Shown one piece after another: positions 1 through 6,542 of a stretch of DNA of 11,093 nt. Position numbers and translations under genes: made by a program. Position 1 is the first letter of the stretch; every line of letters begins with the position of its first letter. The notes beneath the pieces were generated by a model that saw only the letters and a program-made list of their open reading frames with translations, ran no database searches and was not told the origin of the DNA. The stretch spans positions 1-11,093 of the forward strand of contig JAEXRD010000153.1 in assembly GCA_023438245.1 (NCBI GenBank), given 5' to 3'. The stretch is from Pseudomonadota bacterium (lineage in GTDB: Bacteria > Desulfobacterota > Desulfovibrionia > Desulfovibrionales > Desulfovibrionaceae).

Positions 1-840
1 CAGCAGCTGCACGGTGCGCAGGTCCGCGCCGCCCTCCAGCAGATGCGTGGCGAAGGAGTGCCGGAAGGTGTGCGGCGAGATGCTGCGCCGTATCCCGGCC
101 TCTTCGGCATACTTCTTCACCAGCTTCCACACGCCTTGCCTGGTCAGCCCCTTGCCGGAGCGGTTCAGGAAGATGTGCTGGGTAAGCGGGCCGAAGGCGC
201 TGCGGCGCAGCGTGATGTAGTCGGAGAGCAGCTTCTGGGCCTCAAAATGGATGGGCACGAGGCGTTCCTTGGCGCGCTTGCCGAACACGCGCAGGATGCC
301 CGTCTGGGGGTCGTAGTCGGCCAGTTGCAGCTCGATGAGCTCGGAGATGCGCAGGCCCGCGGCGTAGAGCAGCTCCAGCAGCACGCGGTCGCGGAAGCCC
401 AGGTCCGTGCCCGGGTCCGGGCAGGCCAGCAGGCGGAACATCTCCTCGCGGGTCAGGAACTCCGGGAGTTGGGCGGGCAGCTTGGGGTTCTCCAGCAGGG
501 CGGAGGGGTCCTCGTCGAGCAGGCGCTGCTGCACGCACCAGCCGAAGAAGCCGCGCACCGTGGACAGGTGCCGGGCCAGGGTGGCGGCGGCCAGCCTGCG
601 CGCACGCAGATGCGTCAGGAACAGGAACAGGTCGCGCTGGCCGCAGGCTTCCAGGCTTACGCCCACCTTGTCCAGGAACTGGAGCAGGGCGGCCAGATCC
701 GCTGCATAGGCCGCGACCGTGTGCTCGGAGAGGCCACGCTCCACGGTCAGGTGCTCCAGGTACCTGTCCGCCAGCGGGTGGGCAGGGCCGGAAGGGGAGT
801 CGGGGGAGGGGGCCTGGGCGCCCTTTTGGCCTTCGCTCAT
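1..840 (-). CDS. xerD: Tyrosine recombinase XerD (3' end outside window)
   Basis: Site-specific tyrosine recombinase, most likely the XerD partner that resolves chromosome dimers at dif with XerC. The frame stays open from the ATG at 840 to the window edge, giving 280 residues. An N-terminal SAM-like core-binding domain covers about residues 22-110 (LTVERGLSEHTVAAYAADL). The catalytic domain starts near 127 (PEFLTREEM). Visible catalytic residues are Arg164 (AAGLRISEL), Lys188 (FGKRAKERLVP) and the HxxR pair His257/Arg260 (SPHTFRHSFATHLLEGGADL). The later His/Trp and the nucleophilic Tyr lie beyond position 1. GADLRTVQ resembles XerD more than XerC, whose equivalent is usually SGDLRGVQ. The start is backed by AGGTGA about 8 nt upstream. 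It diverges from dapL. No integrase-style neighbours (att site, excisionase) are seen, so a mobile-element integrase is less likely. Confidence 0.88.
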   Translation of the reverse strand, partial: MSEGQKGAQAPSPDSPSGPAHPLADRYLEHLTVERGLSEHTVAAYAADLAALLQFLDKVGVSLEACGQRDLFLFLTHLRARRLAAATLARHLSTVRGFFGWCVQQRLLDEDPSALLENPKLPAQLPEFLTREEMFRLLACPDPGTDLGFRDRVLLELLYAAGLRISELIELQLADYDPQTGILRVFGKRAKERLVPIHFEAQKLLSDYITLRRSAFGPLTQHIFLNRSGKGLTRQGVWKLVKKYAEEAGIRRSISPHTFRHSFATHLLEGGADLRTVQLL

Positions 841-895
841 GTGATCATCACCTATGGAGCGGCATGCGACCTGTGCAACCTGGATTCAGACCACG

Positions 896-915
896 CTGGC
901 GGATCATTCCGCCAG
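896..915. repeat. 8-bp perfect inverted repeat between xerD and dapL
   Basis: CTGGCGGA and TCCGCCAG are separated by the 4-nt loop TCAT. It sits about 55 bp upstream of the xerD start and about 140 bp upstream of dapL. No T-run follows on either strand, so an operator or protein-binding site is more likely than a terminator. The function is unknown. Confidence 0.5.
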
Positions 916-948
916 AAATTCTCTAAACGGTTTCGGCTGCCCCGGCAA

Positions 949-995
949 GAGCGGGCCTTTCCGAGCACCGGTGCGCGATCCCGGGCGGCCCGCTC
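949..995. repeat. Nested inverted repeats just upstream of the dapL promoter
   Basis: GAGCGGGCC (949-957) and GGCCCGCTC (987-995) are perfect complements. Between them lies a perfect 10-bp palindrome, GCACCGGTGC (965-974). The outer arm ends 1 nt before a TTGACT element. The position suggests an operator or a cruciform-prone element, but no known binding motif is recognised. Confidence 0.45.
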
Positions 996-996
996 A

Positions 997-1025
997 TTGA
1001 CTTCATAAGCCCGACAATTTACACA
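997..1025 (+). promoter_or_regulatory. Candidate sigma70-type promoter for dapL
   Basis: A TTGACT -35 element (997-1002, 5 of 6 to consensus) is followed after 17 bp by TACACA (1020-1025), a weak -10. Transcription would start near 1032 and give a short leader containing the AAGGAG ribosome-binding site (1045-1050) before the ATG at 1057. The prediction rests only on sequence match and position. Confidence 0.45.
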
Positions 1026-1056
1026 GACGGCTCCAATCGCACCCAAGGAGACTCCC

Positions 1057-2223
1057 ATGCCTGATTTCCAGCTTGCCCAGCGCCTTGCGACCCTTCCTCC
1101 GTATCTTTTCGCCGCCATCGACAAAGCCAAGGAAGAGGTCCGCGCCAAGGGCATGGACATCATCAGCCTGGGCATCGGCGATCCCGACCTGCCCACCCCG
1201 GACTTCATCATCGAGGCCCTGTGCGCTGCGGCCAAGAACCCGGCCAACCACCAGTATCCTTCTTATATAGGCATGCTGGCCTTCCGCCAGGCCGTGGCCG
1301 ACTGGTACAAGCGCCGCTTCGGCGTCACCCTGGACCCGGCCTCCGAGATCGTGAGCCTCATCGGCAGCAAGGAGGGCATCGCCCATTTCCCGCTGGCCTT
1401 CGTGAATCCCGGCGACCTGGTGCTCATCGCCACGCCCAACTACCCGGTGTATGGCGTCACCACCGAGTTCGTGGGCGGCATCCCCATGTACCTGCCGCTC
1501 ACCGACGAGAACAATTTCCTGCCCGACCTCGATTCCATCAGCTCCGACACCTGGAAGAAGGCCAAGGCCATCTACATCAACTACCCGAACAACCCCACCG
1601 CGGCCACGGCCCCGCGCTCGTTCTACGAGAAGCTCATCCAGATCGCGCTGGAATTCAACGTCATCATCGTGCACGACGCCGCCTACACCGAGATGTACTT
1701 CAGCGAGGACAAGAAACCCCTGTCCATCCTGGAGCTTCCCGGCGGCAAGGACGTGGCCATCGAGTTCCACTCCCTGTCCAAGACCTACAACATGACCGGC
1801 TGGCGCATCGGCATGGCCGTGGGCAACGCCTCGCTGGTCAAGGGCCTGGGCAAGGTCAAGGAGAACATGGACTCCGGCATCTTCCAGGCCGTGCAGGAGG
1901 CGGGCATCGTGGCGCTGAACCAGGGCGACGCCTACAGCGCGAGCCTGCGCGACGTGTACCGCGAGCGCCGCGACGTGGTCGTCACCGCGCTGCAGAAGGC
2001 CGGCATCTCCTGCCGCATCCCCGACGCCACGTTCTACGTCTGGTCCAAGGTGCCGCAGGGCTTCACCAGCCAGGATTTCGTGACCAAGGTTCTCATGCAG
2101 ACCGGAGTGGTGACCACTCCGGGTAACGGCTTCGGCGCTCCGGGCGAGGGCTACTTCCGCATCTCGCTCACTGTGAACACGGATCTTCTGAAGGAGGCGG
2201 TGTTACGCATTTCCCAGCTCTAA
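1057..2223 (+). CDS. dapL: LL-diaminopimelate aminotransferase (DapL)
   Basis: Fold-type I, PLP-dependent aminotransferase of 388 aa. By family resemblance it converts tetrahydrodipicolinate plus glutamate to LL-diaminopimelate and 2-oxoglutarate, bypassing the DapC/D/E steps of the lysine and peptidoglycan DAP pathway. The N-terminus has the family-like ISLGIGDPDLPTP (36-48). Further motifs are GSKEG (103-107), the PNNPT cofactor loop (177-181), HDAAY (206-210, Asp207 for the pyridine nitrogen), the Schiff-base Lys242 in HSLSKTYNMTGWR, Arg250 binding the PLP phosphate, and Arg368 in YFRISLT binding the substrate carboxylate. The ATG follows AAGGAG with 6-nt spacing. It overlaps the inferred folK start, so the two are probably co-transcribed. 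Another class I aminotransferase specificity is possible, but the motif set and lineage favour DapL. Confidence 0.85.
   Translation: MPDFQLAQRLATLPPYLFAAIDKAKEEVRAKGMDIISLGIGDPDLPTPDFIIEALCAAAKNPANHQYPSYIGMLAFRQAVADWYKRRFGVTLDPASEIVSLIGSKEGIAHFPLAFVNPGDLVLIATPNYPVYGVTTEFVGGIPMYLPLTDENNFLPDLDSISSDTWKKAKAIYINYPNNPTAATAPRSFYEKLIQIALEFNVIIVHDAAYTEMYFSEDKKPLSILELPGGKDVAIEFHSLSKTYNMTGWRIGMAVGNASLVKGLGKVKENMDSGIFQAVQEAGIVALNQGDAYSASLRDVYRERRDVVVTALQKAGISCRIPDATFYVWSKVPQGFTSQDFVTKVLMQTGVVTTPGNGFGAPGEGYFRISLTVNTDLLKEAVLRISQL
2191..2197 (+). promoter_or_regulatory. Shine-Dalgarno for folK inside the end of dapL
   Basis: AAGGAGG is a perfect anti-16S match, lying within the dapL codons for Lys-Glu-Ala. 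It is the only strong ribosome-binding site ahead of the folK N-terminus. Counting 7 nt downstream reaches ACG at 2205 in the folK frame. The GTG at 2200 is in the dapL frame and stops at 2221. Confidence 0.5.
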
Positions 2224-2726
2224 CCGCATACGTCGCGCTCGGTTCCAACATCGGCGAGGCCGAGGCCAACATCAATGAGGCCTTGACGCGTCTGGAGAAC
2301 TACGGCGACGGGATCGTCTTCGAGGCCCAGTCCAACATCTACAAGACCGAACCGCAGGGCGCCGTCAAGGACCAGCCCTGGTTCGCCAACGCCGTGGTGC
2401 GCCTGAAGGTGGAGTCCGACATCTGGGCTCCGTCCGGGCTGCTCTCGACCCTGCAGGCCATTGAAGGCCAGATGGGGCGCGTGCGCAACGGCGAGCAGGG
2501 CGGCCCCCGGGTCATCGACCTGGACCTGCTGCTGTTCGGCGAGGTGGTGATGGACAGCGAATACCTGACCTTGCCGCATCCGCGCATGTTCGACCGGGCT
2601 TTCGTGCTCGTGCCCCTGCGCGACGTGCTGCTCCAGGGAACCGTGTTTCCGGACGGCCGCGACATCCATCAGGCCCTGTCCGACATCTCCTACAAGCTGG
2701 ACGGGCTGACCATCAGCCAGAAATAG
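2205..2726 (+). CDS. folK: HPPK, 6-hydroxymethyl-dihydropterin pyrophosphokinase
   Basis: Transfers pyrophosphate from ATP to 6-hydroxymethyl-7,8-dihydropterin in cytosolic folate synthesis. Numbered from 2205 it has 173 residues, in the normal family range. It shows ALGSN (11-15), YKTEP (46-50), PWFANAV (58-64) and the HPPK signature GGPRVIDLDLLLF (99-111), whose Asp105 and Asp107 should bind the two magnesium ions, then LPHPR (123-127). The start is odd: the family's first beta strand (AYVALGSN) is encoded from 2226, yet no ATG, GTG or TTG lies in frame between 2160 and 2282. The first conventional codon, TTG at 2283, would delete this essential strand. ACG at 2205, 7 nt after a perfect AAGGAGG, is the best candidate; a sequencing indel is the alternative. 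The gene would overlap dapL by 19 nt and be translationally coupled to it. Confidence 0.85.
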   Translation, partial: THFPALTAYVALGSNIGEAEANINEALTRLENYGDGIVFEAQSNIYKTEPQGAVKDQPWFANAVVRLKVESDIWAPSGLLSTLQAIEGQMGRVRNGEQGGPRVIDLDLLLFGEVVMDSEYLTLPHPRMFDRAFVLVPLRDVLLQGTVFPDGRDIHQALSDISYKLDGLTISQK

Positions 2727-2756
2727 CGGACGCCAGAGACGCCCGCGGGAGGTCAC

Positions 2757-3044
2757 GTGATCAACCTCACCAAGCTGCTCATCATCGTCATCTGCGGCTT
2801 CGTGGTCTGGAAGCTGTTCATGGGCGACAAGCGCTTCAAGGACACCAAGGCCAAGCAGGAACAGCAGCCTCCTGTAAATCCTGGCGAAATGGTCCAGGAT
2901 CCGGTCTGTGGGGCGTACGTCTCCAAGAACAGCGACATCCGCGTGCGCCAGGGCGACGTGGTGCTGAACTTCTGCTCCTACGACTGCCGCGAGACCTACC
3001 TGAAGCGCATCGGCGCCGTTCAGGACGACCAGAACAAGGGCTAG
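2757..3044 (+). CDS. Small membrane-anchored TRASH/YHS-type metal-binding protein
   Basis: A 95-aa protein with one N-terminal membrane segment (about residues 3-22, LTKLLIIVICGFVVWKLF). A charged linker follows (24-46), then a domain beginning DPVCGAYV. The cysteines Cys51, Cys73 and Cys77 give C-X21-C-X3-C, which fits the TRASH pattern seen in heavy-metal sensors and metallochaperone-like domains; the DPVCG opening is typical of YHS domains. By family resemblance it may bind a soft metal such as copper, zinc or iron; the actual ligand is not determinable here. The segment has Lys on both sides, so topology is uncertain. The GTG start is backed by GGGAGG 4 nt upstream. It sits 30 bp after folK and is probably co-transcribed with it. 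There is no obvious functional link to folate. Confidence 0.75.
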   Translation: MINLTKLLIIVICGFVVWKLFMGDKRFKDTKAKQEQQPPVNPGEMVQDPVCGAYVSKNSDIRVRQGDVVLNFCSYDCRETYLKRIGAVQDDQNKG

Positions 3045-3052
3045 CAATCGAT

Positions 3053-3093
3053 CGCTCCCGGCCTTGGCGTTTTTGTGGCCAAGGCCGGGAGCG
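3053..3093 (+). terminator. Perfect 16-bp hairpin between the TRASH gene and transaldolase
   Basis: CGCTCCCGGCCTTGGC (3053-3068) and its exact complement (3078-3093) flank a 9-nt loop containing five T. The T-run is in the loop, and the 3' flank (TGTTCCA) is not a U-tract. It could be a terminator of the dapL-folK-TRASH unit, a pausing or mRNA-stabilising structure, or part of the transaldolase leader. The stem is unambiguous; the role is not. Confidence 0.5.
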
Positions 3094-3123
3094 TGTTCCA
3101 ACAAAGCTGGAGGGAGGTCGCGC

Positions 3124-3765
3124 GTGAAGATATTCCTCGACAGCGCCAATATCGAGCATATCCGTCAAGCCAAGGCCCTGGGGGCCATTGAGGGAGTCAC
3201 CACCAATCCGAGCCTGCTGGCCAAGGAGAAGGGGGACTGGAAGAAACTCGCCCGGCAGATCTGCAAAGAGGTCGACGGGCCGGTGAGCCTTGAGGTCCTT
3301 GCCTCAGAAAGTGCCGGGATGCTTCAGGAAGCTCGCGAGCTCGTGAAGATTTCGCCCAACGTCGTGGTGAAAGTTCCAGTAACGCTTGAAGGAATCAAGA
3401 CCATCCGGGAACTGCACGTGCAGGGCATTGAAACCAATGCCACGCTTGTGTTTTCTCCCAACCAGGCGCTGCTGGCCGCCAAGGCCGGAGCCACCTACGT
3501 CAGCCCCTTCGTGGGCAGGCTGGACGATGTGGGGCAGGACGGCATGCAGGTCATCCAGGACATCATGACCGTGTTCCGGAACTACGACATCCAGACCCAG
3601 GTGCTGGCCGCGAGCATGCGCCACGTGAACCACGTGTTCCAGGCGGCCTTGCTCGGGGCGGACGCCGCGACCTTGCCGCTGTCCGTGCTGTTGGACATGG
3701 TCAAGCACCCGCTCACCGACATCGGCCTGGCCAAGTTCCTGGCCGACTGGACCAACAGGAAATAG
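3124..3765 (+). CDS. tal: Transaldolase, short TalC/MipB type
   Basis: TIM-barrel aldolase of 213 aa in the small FSA/TalC family. It should move a dihydroxyacetone unit from fructose-6-phosphate to erythrose-4-phosphate in the non-oxidative pentose phosphate pathway. It opens MKIFLDSANI, with GVTTNPSLL (24-32) and the Schiff-base Lys83 in NVVVKVPVT. Compared with E. coli FsaA (recalled alignment, constant offset of 2), Gln59 is replaced by Glu57 (SLEVLA) and Tyr131 by Phe129 (SPFVGR). These are the residues expected in true transaldolases rather than fructose-6-phosphate aldolases. A GTG start at 3124 is chosen because GGAGGGAGG lies 6 nt upstream and the protein then begins exactly where the family does; the open frame further upstream crosses the hairpin. 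It may share the dapL transcript or be insulated by that hairpin. Confidence 0.88.
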   Translation: MKIFLDSANIEHIRQAKALGAIEGVTTNPSLLAKEKGDWKKLARQICKEVDGPVSLEVLASESAGMLQEARELVKISPNVVVKVPVTLEGIKTIRELHVQGIETNATLVFSPNQALLAAKAGATYVSPFVGRLDDVGQDGMQVIQDIMTVFRNYDIQTQVLAASMRHVNHVFQAALLGADAATLPLSVLLDMVKHPLTDIGLAKFLADWTNRK

Positions 3766-3778
3766 AGAAAGGAGAGAA

Positions 3779-3803
3779 CCGGGGCGAGTCCTCTCCCCCG
3801 TTT
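3779..3803 (+). terminator. Weak hairpin after the transaldolase gene
   Basis: CGGGGCGA (3780-3787) pairs imperfectly with TCTCCCCCG (3792-3800), with one mismatch and one bulge, followed only by GTTTC. It lies 14 nt after the transaldolase stop and may end that transcript weakly. No better terminator is seen before the next gene. Confidence 0.3.
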
Positions 3804-3847
3804 CACCGTGTCCCGCTGTCTCATAATGTAAATTATGTAAACTTTAC
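3800..3847 (+). promoter_or_regulatory. Candidate promoter/operator for the TPR operon
   Basis: An AT-rich patch in an otherwise GC-rich region. CATAAT (3822-3827, 5 of 6 to the -10 consensus) lies 16 bp after a poor -35, GTTTCA (3800-3805). Overlapping it are two copies of ATGTAAA (3826-3832 and 3835-3841, 9-bp period) and the palindrome GTAAACTTTAC (3837-3847). These could bind a regulator, but no known consensus is recognised. Confidence 0.4.
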
Positions 3848-3852
3848 CACGT

Positions 3853-3882
3853 GTGCGCCAGGGGGCTCCCCCCTCCGCGCAC
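3853..3882 (+). other. Leader hairpin upstream of the TPR gene
   Basis: GTGCGC (3853-3858) pairs with GCGCAC (3877-3882), and AGGGGG (3860-3865) with CCCCCT (3869-3874), leaving a CTC loop and a small C/CC internal loop. The stem ends 7 nt before the GAGG ribosome-binding site of the TPR gene. No U-tract follows. It may stabilise the message or modulate translation start. Confidence 0.4.
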
Positions 3883-3901
3883 TGTTCGCGAGGCCAAGAT
3901 A

Positions 3902-6061
3902 ATGAAGCGTTCCCAATTGGTCACGGTTGCCATTCTGGCGTTCGGCATGTTCATCGCCTCCAGCGGCCAGCCGCTGTGCGCCCAGCCCAAGAAGTCCAAG
4001 GCCGCCGCTGCCGACAAGCAGCCCGCCGCCCGCCAGAAGACGGATTCCGAGTACGAGCAATGGCTCAAGAAGTTCGGCGCCTATGACCGCATCGTGCCCG
4101 CTGGCGACGCCGATGAGGACGCCGACACCGTCGGCGACCTGAAGCGCGCCGAGGCGCACCTGATGCAAGGTGCTCCCGATCAGGCGCTCAAGCTCATCGA
4201 GGCGCTGCCGCCCTACGAGGACCCCGCGCTGGAAGCCCAGCGGCTGTGGCTGGGCGGCCAGGCTTTCCGCGCGCTGGGCGACCCGTACAAGGCCGTGATG
4301 CTGTTCAGCCAGTCCGCCGCCAAGATGGACCCCAAGATCATCAAGGCGCGCCTTGCCGCCGAACCCGGCCTGGAAGCCCTGTGGGTGGACGTGTTCCGCC
4401 GCCAGTACTGGGCCTATGTGGCCACGCCCTCGGCCTCGCGCGATGCCCTCGGTCTGACGCTCCAGACCCTGCTGTCCCAGGCCGAGGCCGCTTGGGGACC
4501 GGAGAACTTCTGGGTCAAGTCCAAGGAGGTGTTGGCCCAGGCTTCCGGCGAGCCCGCCGAGACCCCGGCCAAGGATGTGCCCGCCAAGGAATCCAAGGAC
4601 GCCATGGTCATCGGCGACGCTCAGCGGCTGATCATCGCCAAGGCCCTGGCCCTGGCCAGCCTGGAAAGCAACGGCGAGGCCATGACCGCCCTCTCCGCCC
4701 TGAAGGAACCGGCGCTCAAGGATTTCTGGGGCTCCTTCGTGAATTTCCTCGGCACCGGCAAGCCCGGCGAGGGCAAGGCGCTGGCGGCTTCGGGCTATTC
4801 CAAGGCCGCGGGCTTCTGGAACGCCAACCTGCTGGCGCCCTTCGCGGGCAAGCGCGAGGACTGGCTCCTGGGCAACCCCAGCGTCCAGTCCTGGGTGCGC
4901 TTCCGCGACAGCCTCATGAAGCTGCCCTCCTCCGAGGCCCTGGACGCCGTGGACAAGGAGATGCAGTCCCTGCTCCTGTCCGAGGACATGGCCCGGCTGC
5001 TGCGCACGGCCAAGTTCGTTCTGTACGTCCAGTCCGGCGATGTGGACAACGCCAAGGAGCTGTGGAGCACGCTGGACAAGCGCAAGCTGCCCGTGACCCT
5101 GCGCCTGGCGGGCGGCATCCTCTACCAGGAGGACGTGAAGAACCTGCTGCCCACGGAGATCGGCGCGGCCAGCCGCCTTGGCCCCGCCCTCTCCGCCCTG
5201 TACGCCGCCGCCGGGCTCGGCTCTCCGGTGGCGGGCGAGGCCCCGTTTTGGACCAAGATGGAGGTGGGCCGCAACAGCAACGTGAACAAGGTCTGGCCTC
5301 TGGACCGGCTGCTGGTCATCGCCGACTGGCAGGCCCGCTGGGCCGCCGCGCCCGGCGGCGAGCTGGCCCGGCGCTCGGCCTTCCTGTTCCCGGACACGGC
5401 CTTCGGCTACGACTGCCTGGCCTACCTGGCGCGCCACGCCATCGAGGACCGCTCCTTCCAGCTGGCGTCCACGTATCTGTCGCGCATGGCCGCCGTTCCG
5501 ACCAGCAAGGCGCAGCAGGCCACGCGCCTGTCGCTCAAGGCCAAGATGGAGCGCGAGTCCGGCAAGGACGACGAGGCGCTGGCCAGCTACCAGGAGATGA
5601 TCGCGCTTGGCCGCGACATCGACCCCAAGGCCCGGCTGGACATGGCCACCTTCCTGCAGCTCAAGAACGACTTCGCCGGGGCCAAGAAGCAGCTGCTCGT
5701 GCTCTGGGAGCAGCACGCGACCATGCCCAAGCCGCTCCAGGCCGAAATCCTGTTCTGGCTGGGCGAGGGCGAGCATTCGCAGAAGAATTACGACGCCGCG
5801 CTGGACTACTATCTCCAGCTGGCCTACCAGTACTCCAAGGAAAGCATGTGGCCCACCGTGGCCATGTACCGCGCGTCCATGATCTATGAGCTCAAGGGCA
5901 AGTACGACGCCGCGCGCAAGTTCCTCAATGCGGTCATCGCCACGGCGGAACGCAAGGAGGAGCGCGAGGCCGCCCGCAACAGGCTCAACGCGCTGGAGGC
6001 CAAGGCCGGAAAGATCCAGCCCGCCCCCGGCTCCACCCAGGAAATGGTCTACCCCTTCTAA
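3902..6061 (+). CDS. Exported tetratricopeptide-repeat protein, function unknown
   Basis: A 719-aa protein with a Sec-type signal peptide: MKRS, a hydrophobic stretch at about 6-21, and possible cleavage after Ala27 (PLCA-QP). Cys26 is not in a good lipobox (QPLC), so a periplasmic or envelope location is likelier than a lipoprotein. Lys/Ala-rich sequence follows (29-46). A TPR-like helical pair lies near 79-142 (DLKRAEAHLMQGAPDQALKL; GQAFRALGDPYKAVMLFSQS). More TPR-like repeats occur at about 540-700 (ESGKDDEALASYQEMIALG; KNYDAALDYYLQLAYQYS; KGKYDAARKFLNAVI). The middle is mostly alpha-helical without a recognised fold. Such repeats usually scaffold protein complexes. The ATG at 3902 is preferred to a GTG at 3851 because it yields the signal peptide and has GAGG 8 nt upstream. 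It leads a two-gene operon with the gene starting at 6085. Confidence 0.8.
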   Translation: MKRSQLVTVAILAFGMFIASSGQPLCAQPKKSKAAAADKQPAARQKTDSEYEQWLKKFGAYDRIVPAGDADEDADTVGDLKRAEAHLMQGAPDQALKLIEALPPYEDPALEAQRLWLGGQAFRALGDPYKAVMLFSQSAAKMDPKIIKARLAAEPGLEALWVDVFRRQYWAYVATPSASRDALGLTLQTLLSQAEAAWGPENFWVKSKEVLAQASGEPAETPAKDVPAKESKDAMVIGDAQRLIIAKALALASLESNGEAMTALSALKEPALKDFWGSFVNFLGTGKPGEGKALAASGYSKAAGFWNANLLAPFAGKREDWLLGNPSVQSWVRFRDSLMKLPSSEALDAVDKEMQSLLLSEDMARLLRTAKFVLYVQSGDVDNAKELWSTLDKRKLPVTLRLAGGILYQEDVKNLLPTEIGAASRLGPALSALYAAAGLGSPVAGEAPFWTKMEVGRNSNVNKVWPLDRLLVIADWQARWAAAPGGELARRSAFLFPDTAFGYDCLAYLARHAIEDRSFQLASTYLSRMAAVPTSKAQQATRLSLKAKMERESGKDDEALASYQEMIALGRDIDPKARLDMATFLQLKNDFAGAKKQLLVLWEQHATMPKPLQAEILFWLGEGEHSQKNYDAALDYYLQLAYQYSKESMWPTVAMYRASMIYELKGKYDAARKFLNAVIATAERKEEREAARNRLNALEAKAGKIQPAPGSTQEMVYPF

Positions 6062-6084
6062 CCACGCATCAGGGAGTCGCACCG

Positions 6085-6510
6085 ATGTCCACGGATTTCC
6101 GCACCCTGCTCAAGGAACGCCTGCGCAACGACCAGACCGGCGAGCGCTGGTTCGACGACCTCGACATCAACGGCATCTACTACCTGTCTGTGCAGGCCAG
6201 CACCCTGCACGAGTCCAAGCCCTCGGAACTGCTGGATGATGTCAGCGGCTACGAGGCCTTTGAAGTCACCCTCCAGACCCAGCAGGGCGTGTTCATCCAC
6301 GGCCGCCGCGGAGCCTGGGAGGAACTGTTCGAGAAGTCCTGGTGGGGCCTGCTGGAGGAGGAATCGCCCATTCTGCGCACCGGCAGCGCCGTTCCGGTGT
6401 CCACGGTGCAGGCGATTTTCGAGGACCTGACCGCCGTTGCGGCGGCGCACCCCGAGTACAAGACCAAGCGTTCCGGCTGCGGCGGCTGCGGCTCGCTCAA
6501 GGTGAACTAA
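6085..6510 (+). CDS. Conserved-looking hypothetical protein with CGGCG tail
   Basis: A 141-aa soluble protein that I do not recognise. There is no signal peptide or membrane segment. It is acidic, with alternating predicted helix and strand, e.g. GYEAFEVTLQTQQGVFIHG (55-73), and a Trp-rich patch EKSWWGLLEEE (83-93). The C-terminus is SGCGGCGSLKVN, with Cys132 and Cys135 as a CxxC pair in a Gly-rich tail, a possible metal or thiol site. It starts 23 bp after the TPR gene with AGGGAG 8 nt upstream of the ATG, and a strong terminator follows, so it is the last gene of that operon. A role with the exported TPR protein is suggested only by position. The coding case rests on the ribosome-binding site, codon use like its neighbours and tight packing. 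Confidence 0.75.
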   Translation: MSTDFRTLLKERLRNDQTGERWFDDLDINGIYYLSVQASTLHESKPSELLDDVSGYEAFEVTLQTQQGVFIHGRRGAWEELFEKSWWGLLEEESPILRTGSAVPVSTVQAIFEDLTAVAAAHPEYKTKRSGCGGCGSLKVN

Positions 6511-6542
6511 CTGCCCGCCACTCCCGCGATCTTTTCATGATC

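Noticed and set aside
1..840. The recombinase as an integrase of a genomic island, with tRNA-Leu as its target
   Set aside because: It lies about 6 kb from the tRNA, has XerD-type motifs, and no att-like duplication of the tRNA 3' end, excisionase or phage gene is seen in the window.
43..1008. A 321-codon open frame on the + strand at the left edge
   Set aside because: It is antisense to xerD, whose catalytic motifs are clear, and its Gln/Gly/Ala-rich product matches no family.
2283..2726. folK starting at TTG 2283 (147 aa)
   Set aside because: It would remove the GSN-containing first beta strand and part of the first helix, and there is no ribosome-binding site before it.
3971..3982. A lipoprotein lipobox at Cys26 of the TPR protein
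   Set aside because: The preceding residues Gln-Pro-Leu do not fit the lipobox (L, then A/S/T, then G/A/S before Cys). A signal peptidase I site is more plausible.
3833..6082. A 749-codon open frame on the - strand opposite the TPR gene
   Set aside because: Its product is a low-complexity Gly/Leu/Gln/His-rich string with no domain or ribosome-binding site. It mirrors the + strand gene, which has a signal peptide and TPR repeats. Long antisense frames are expected at this GC content.
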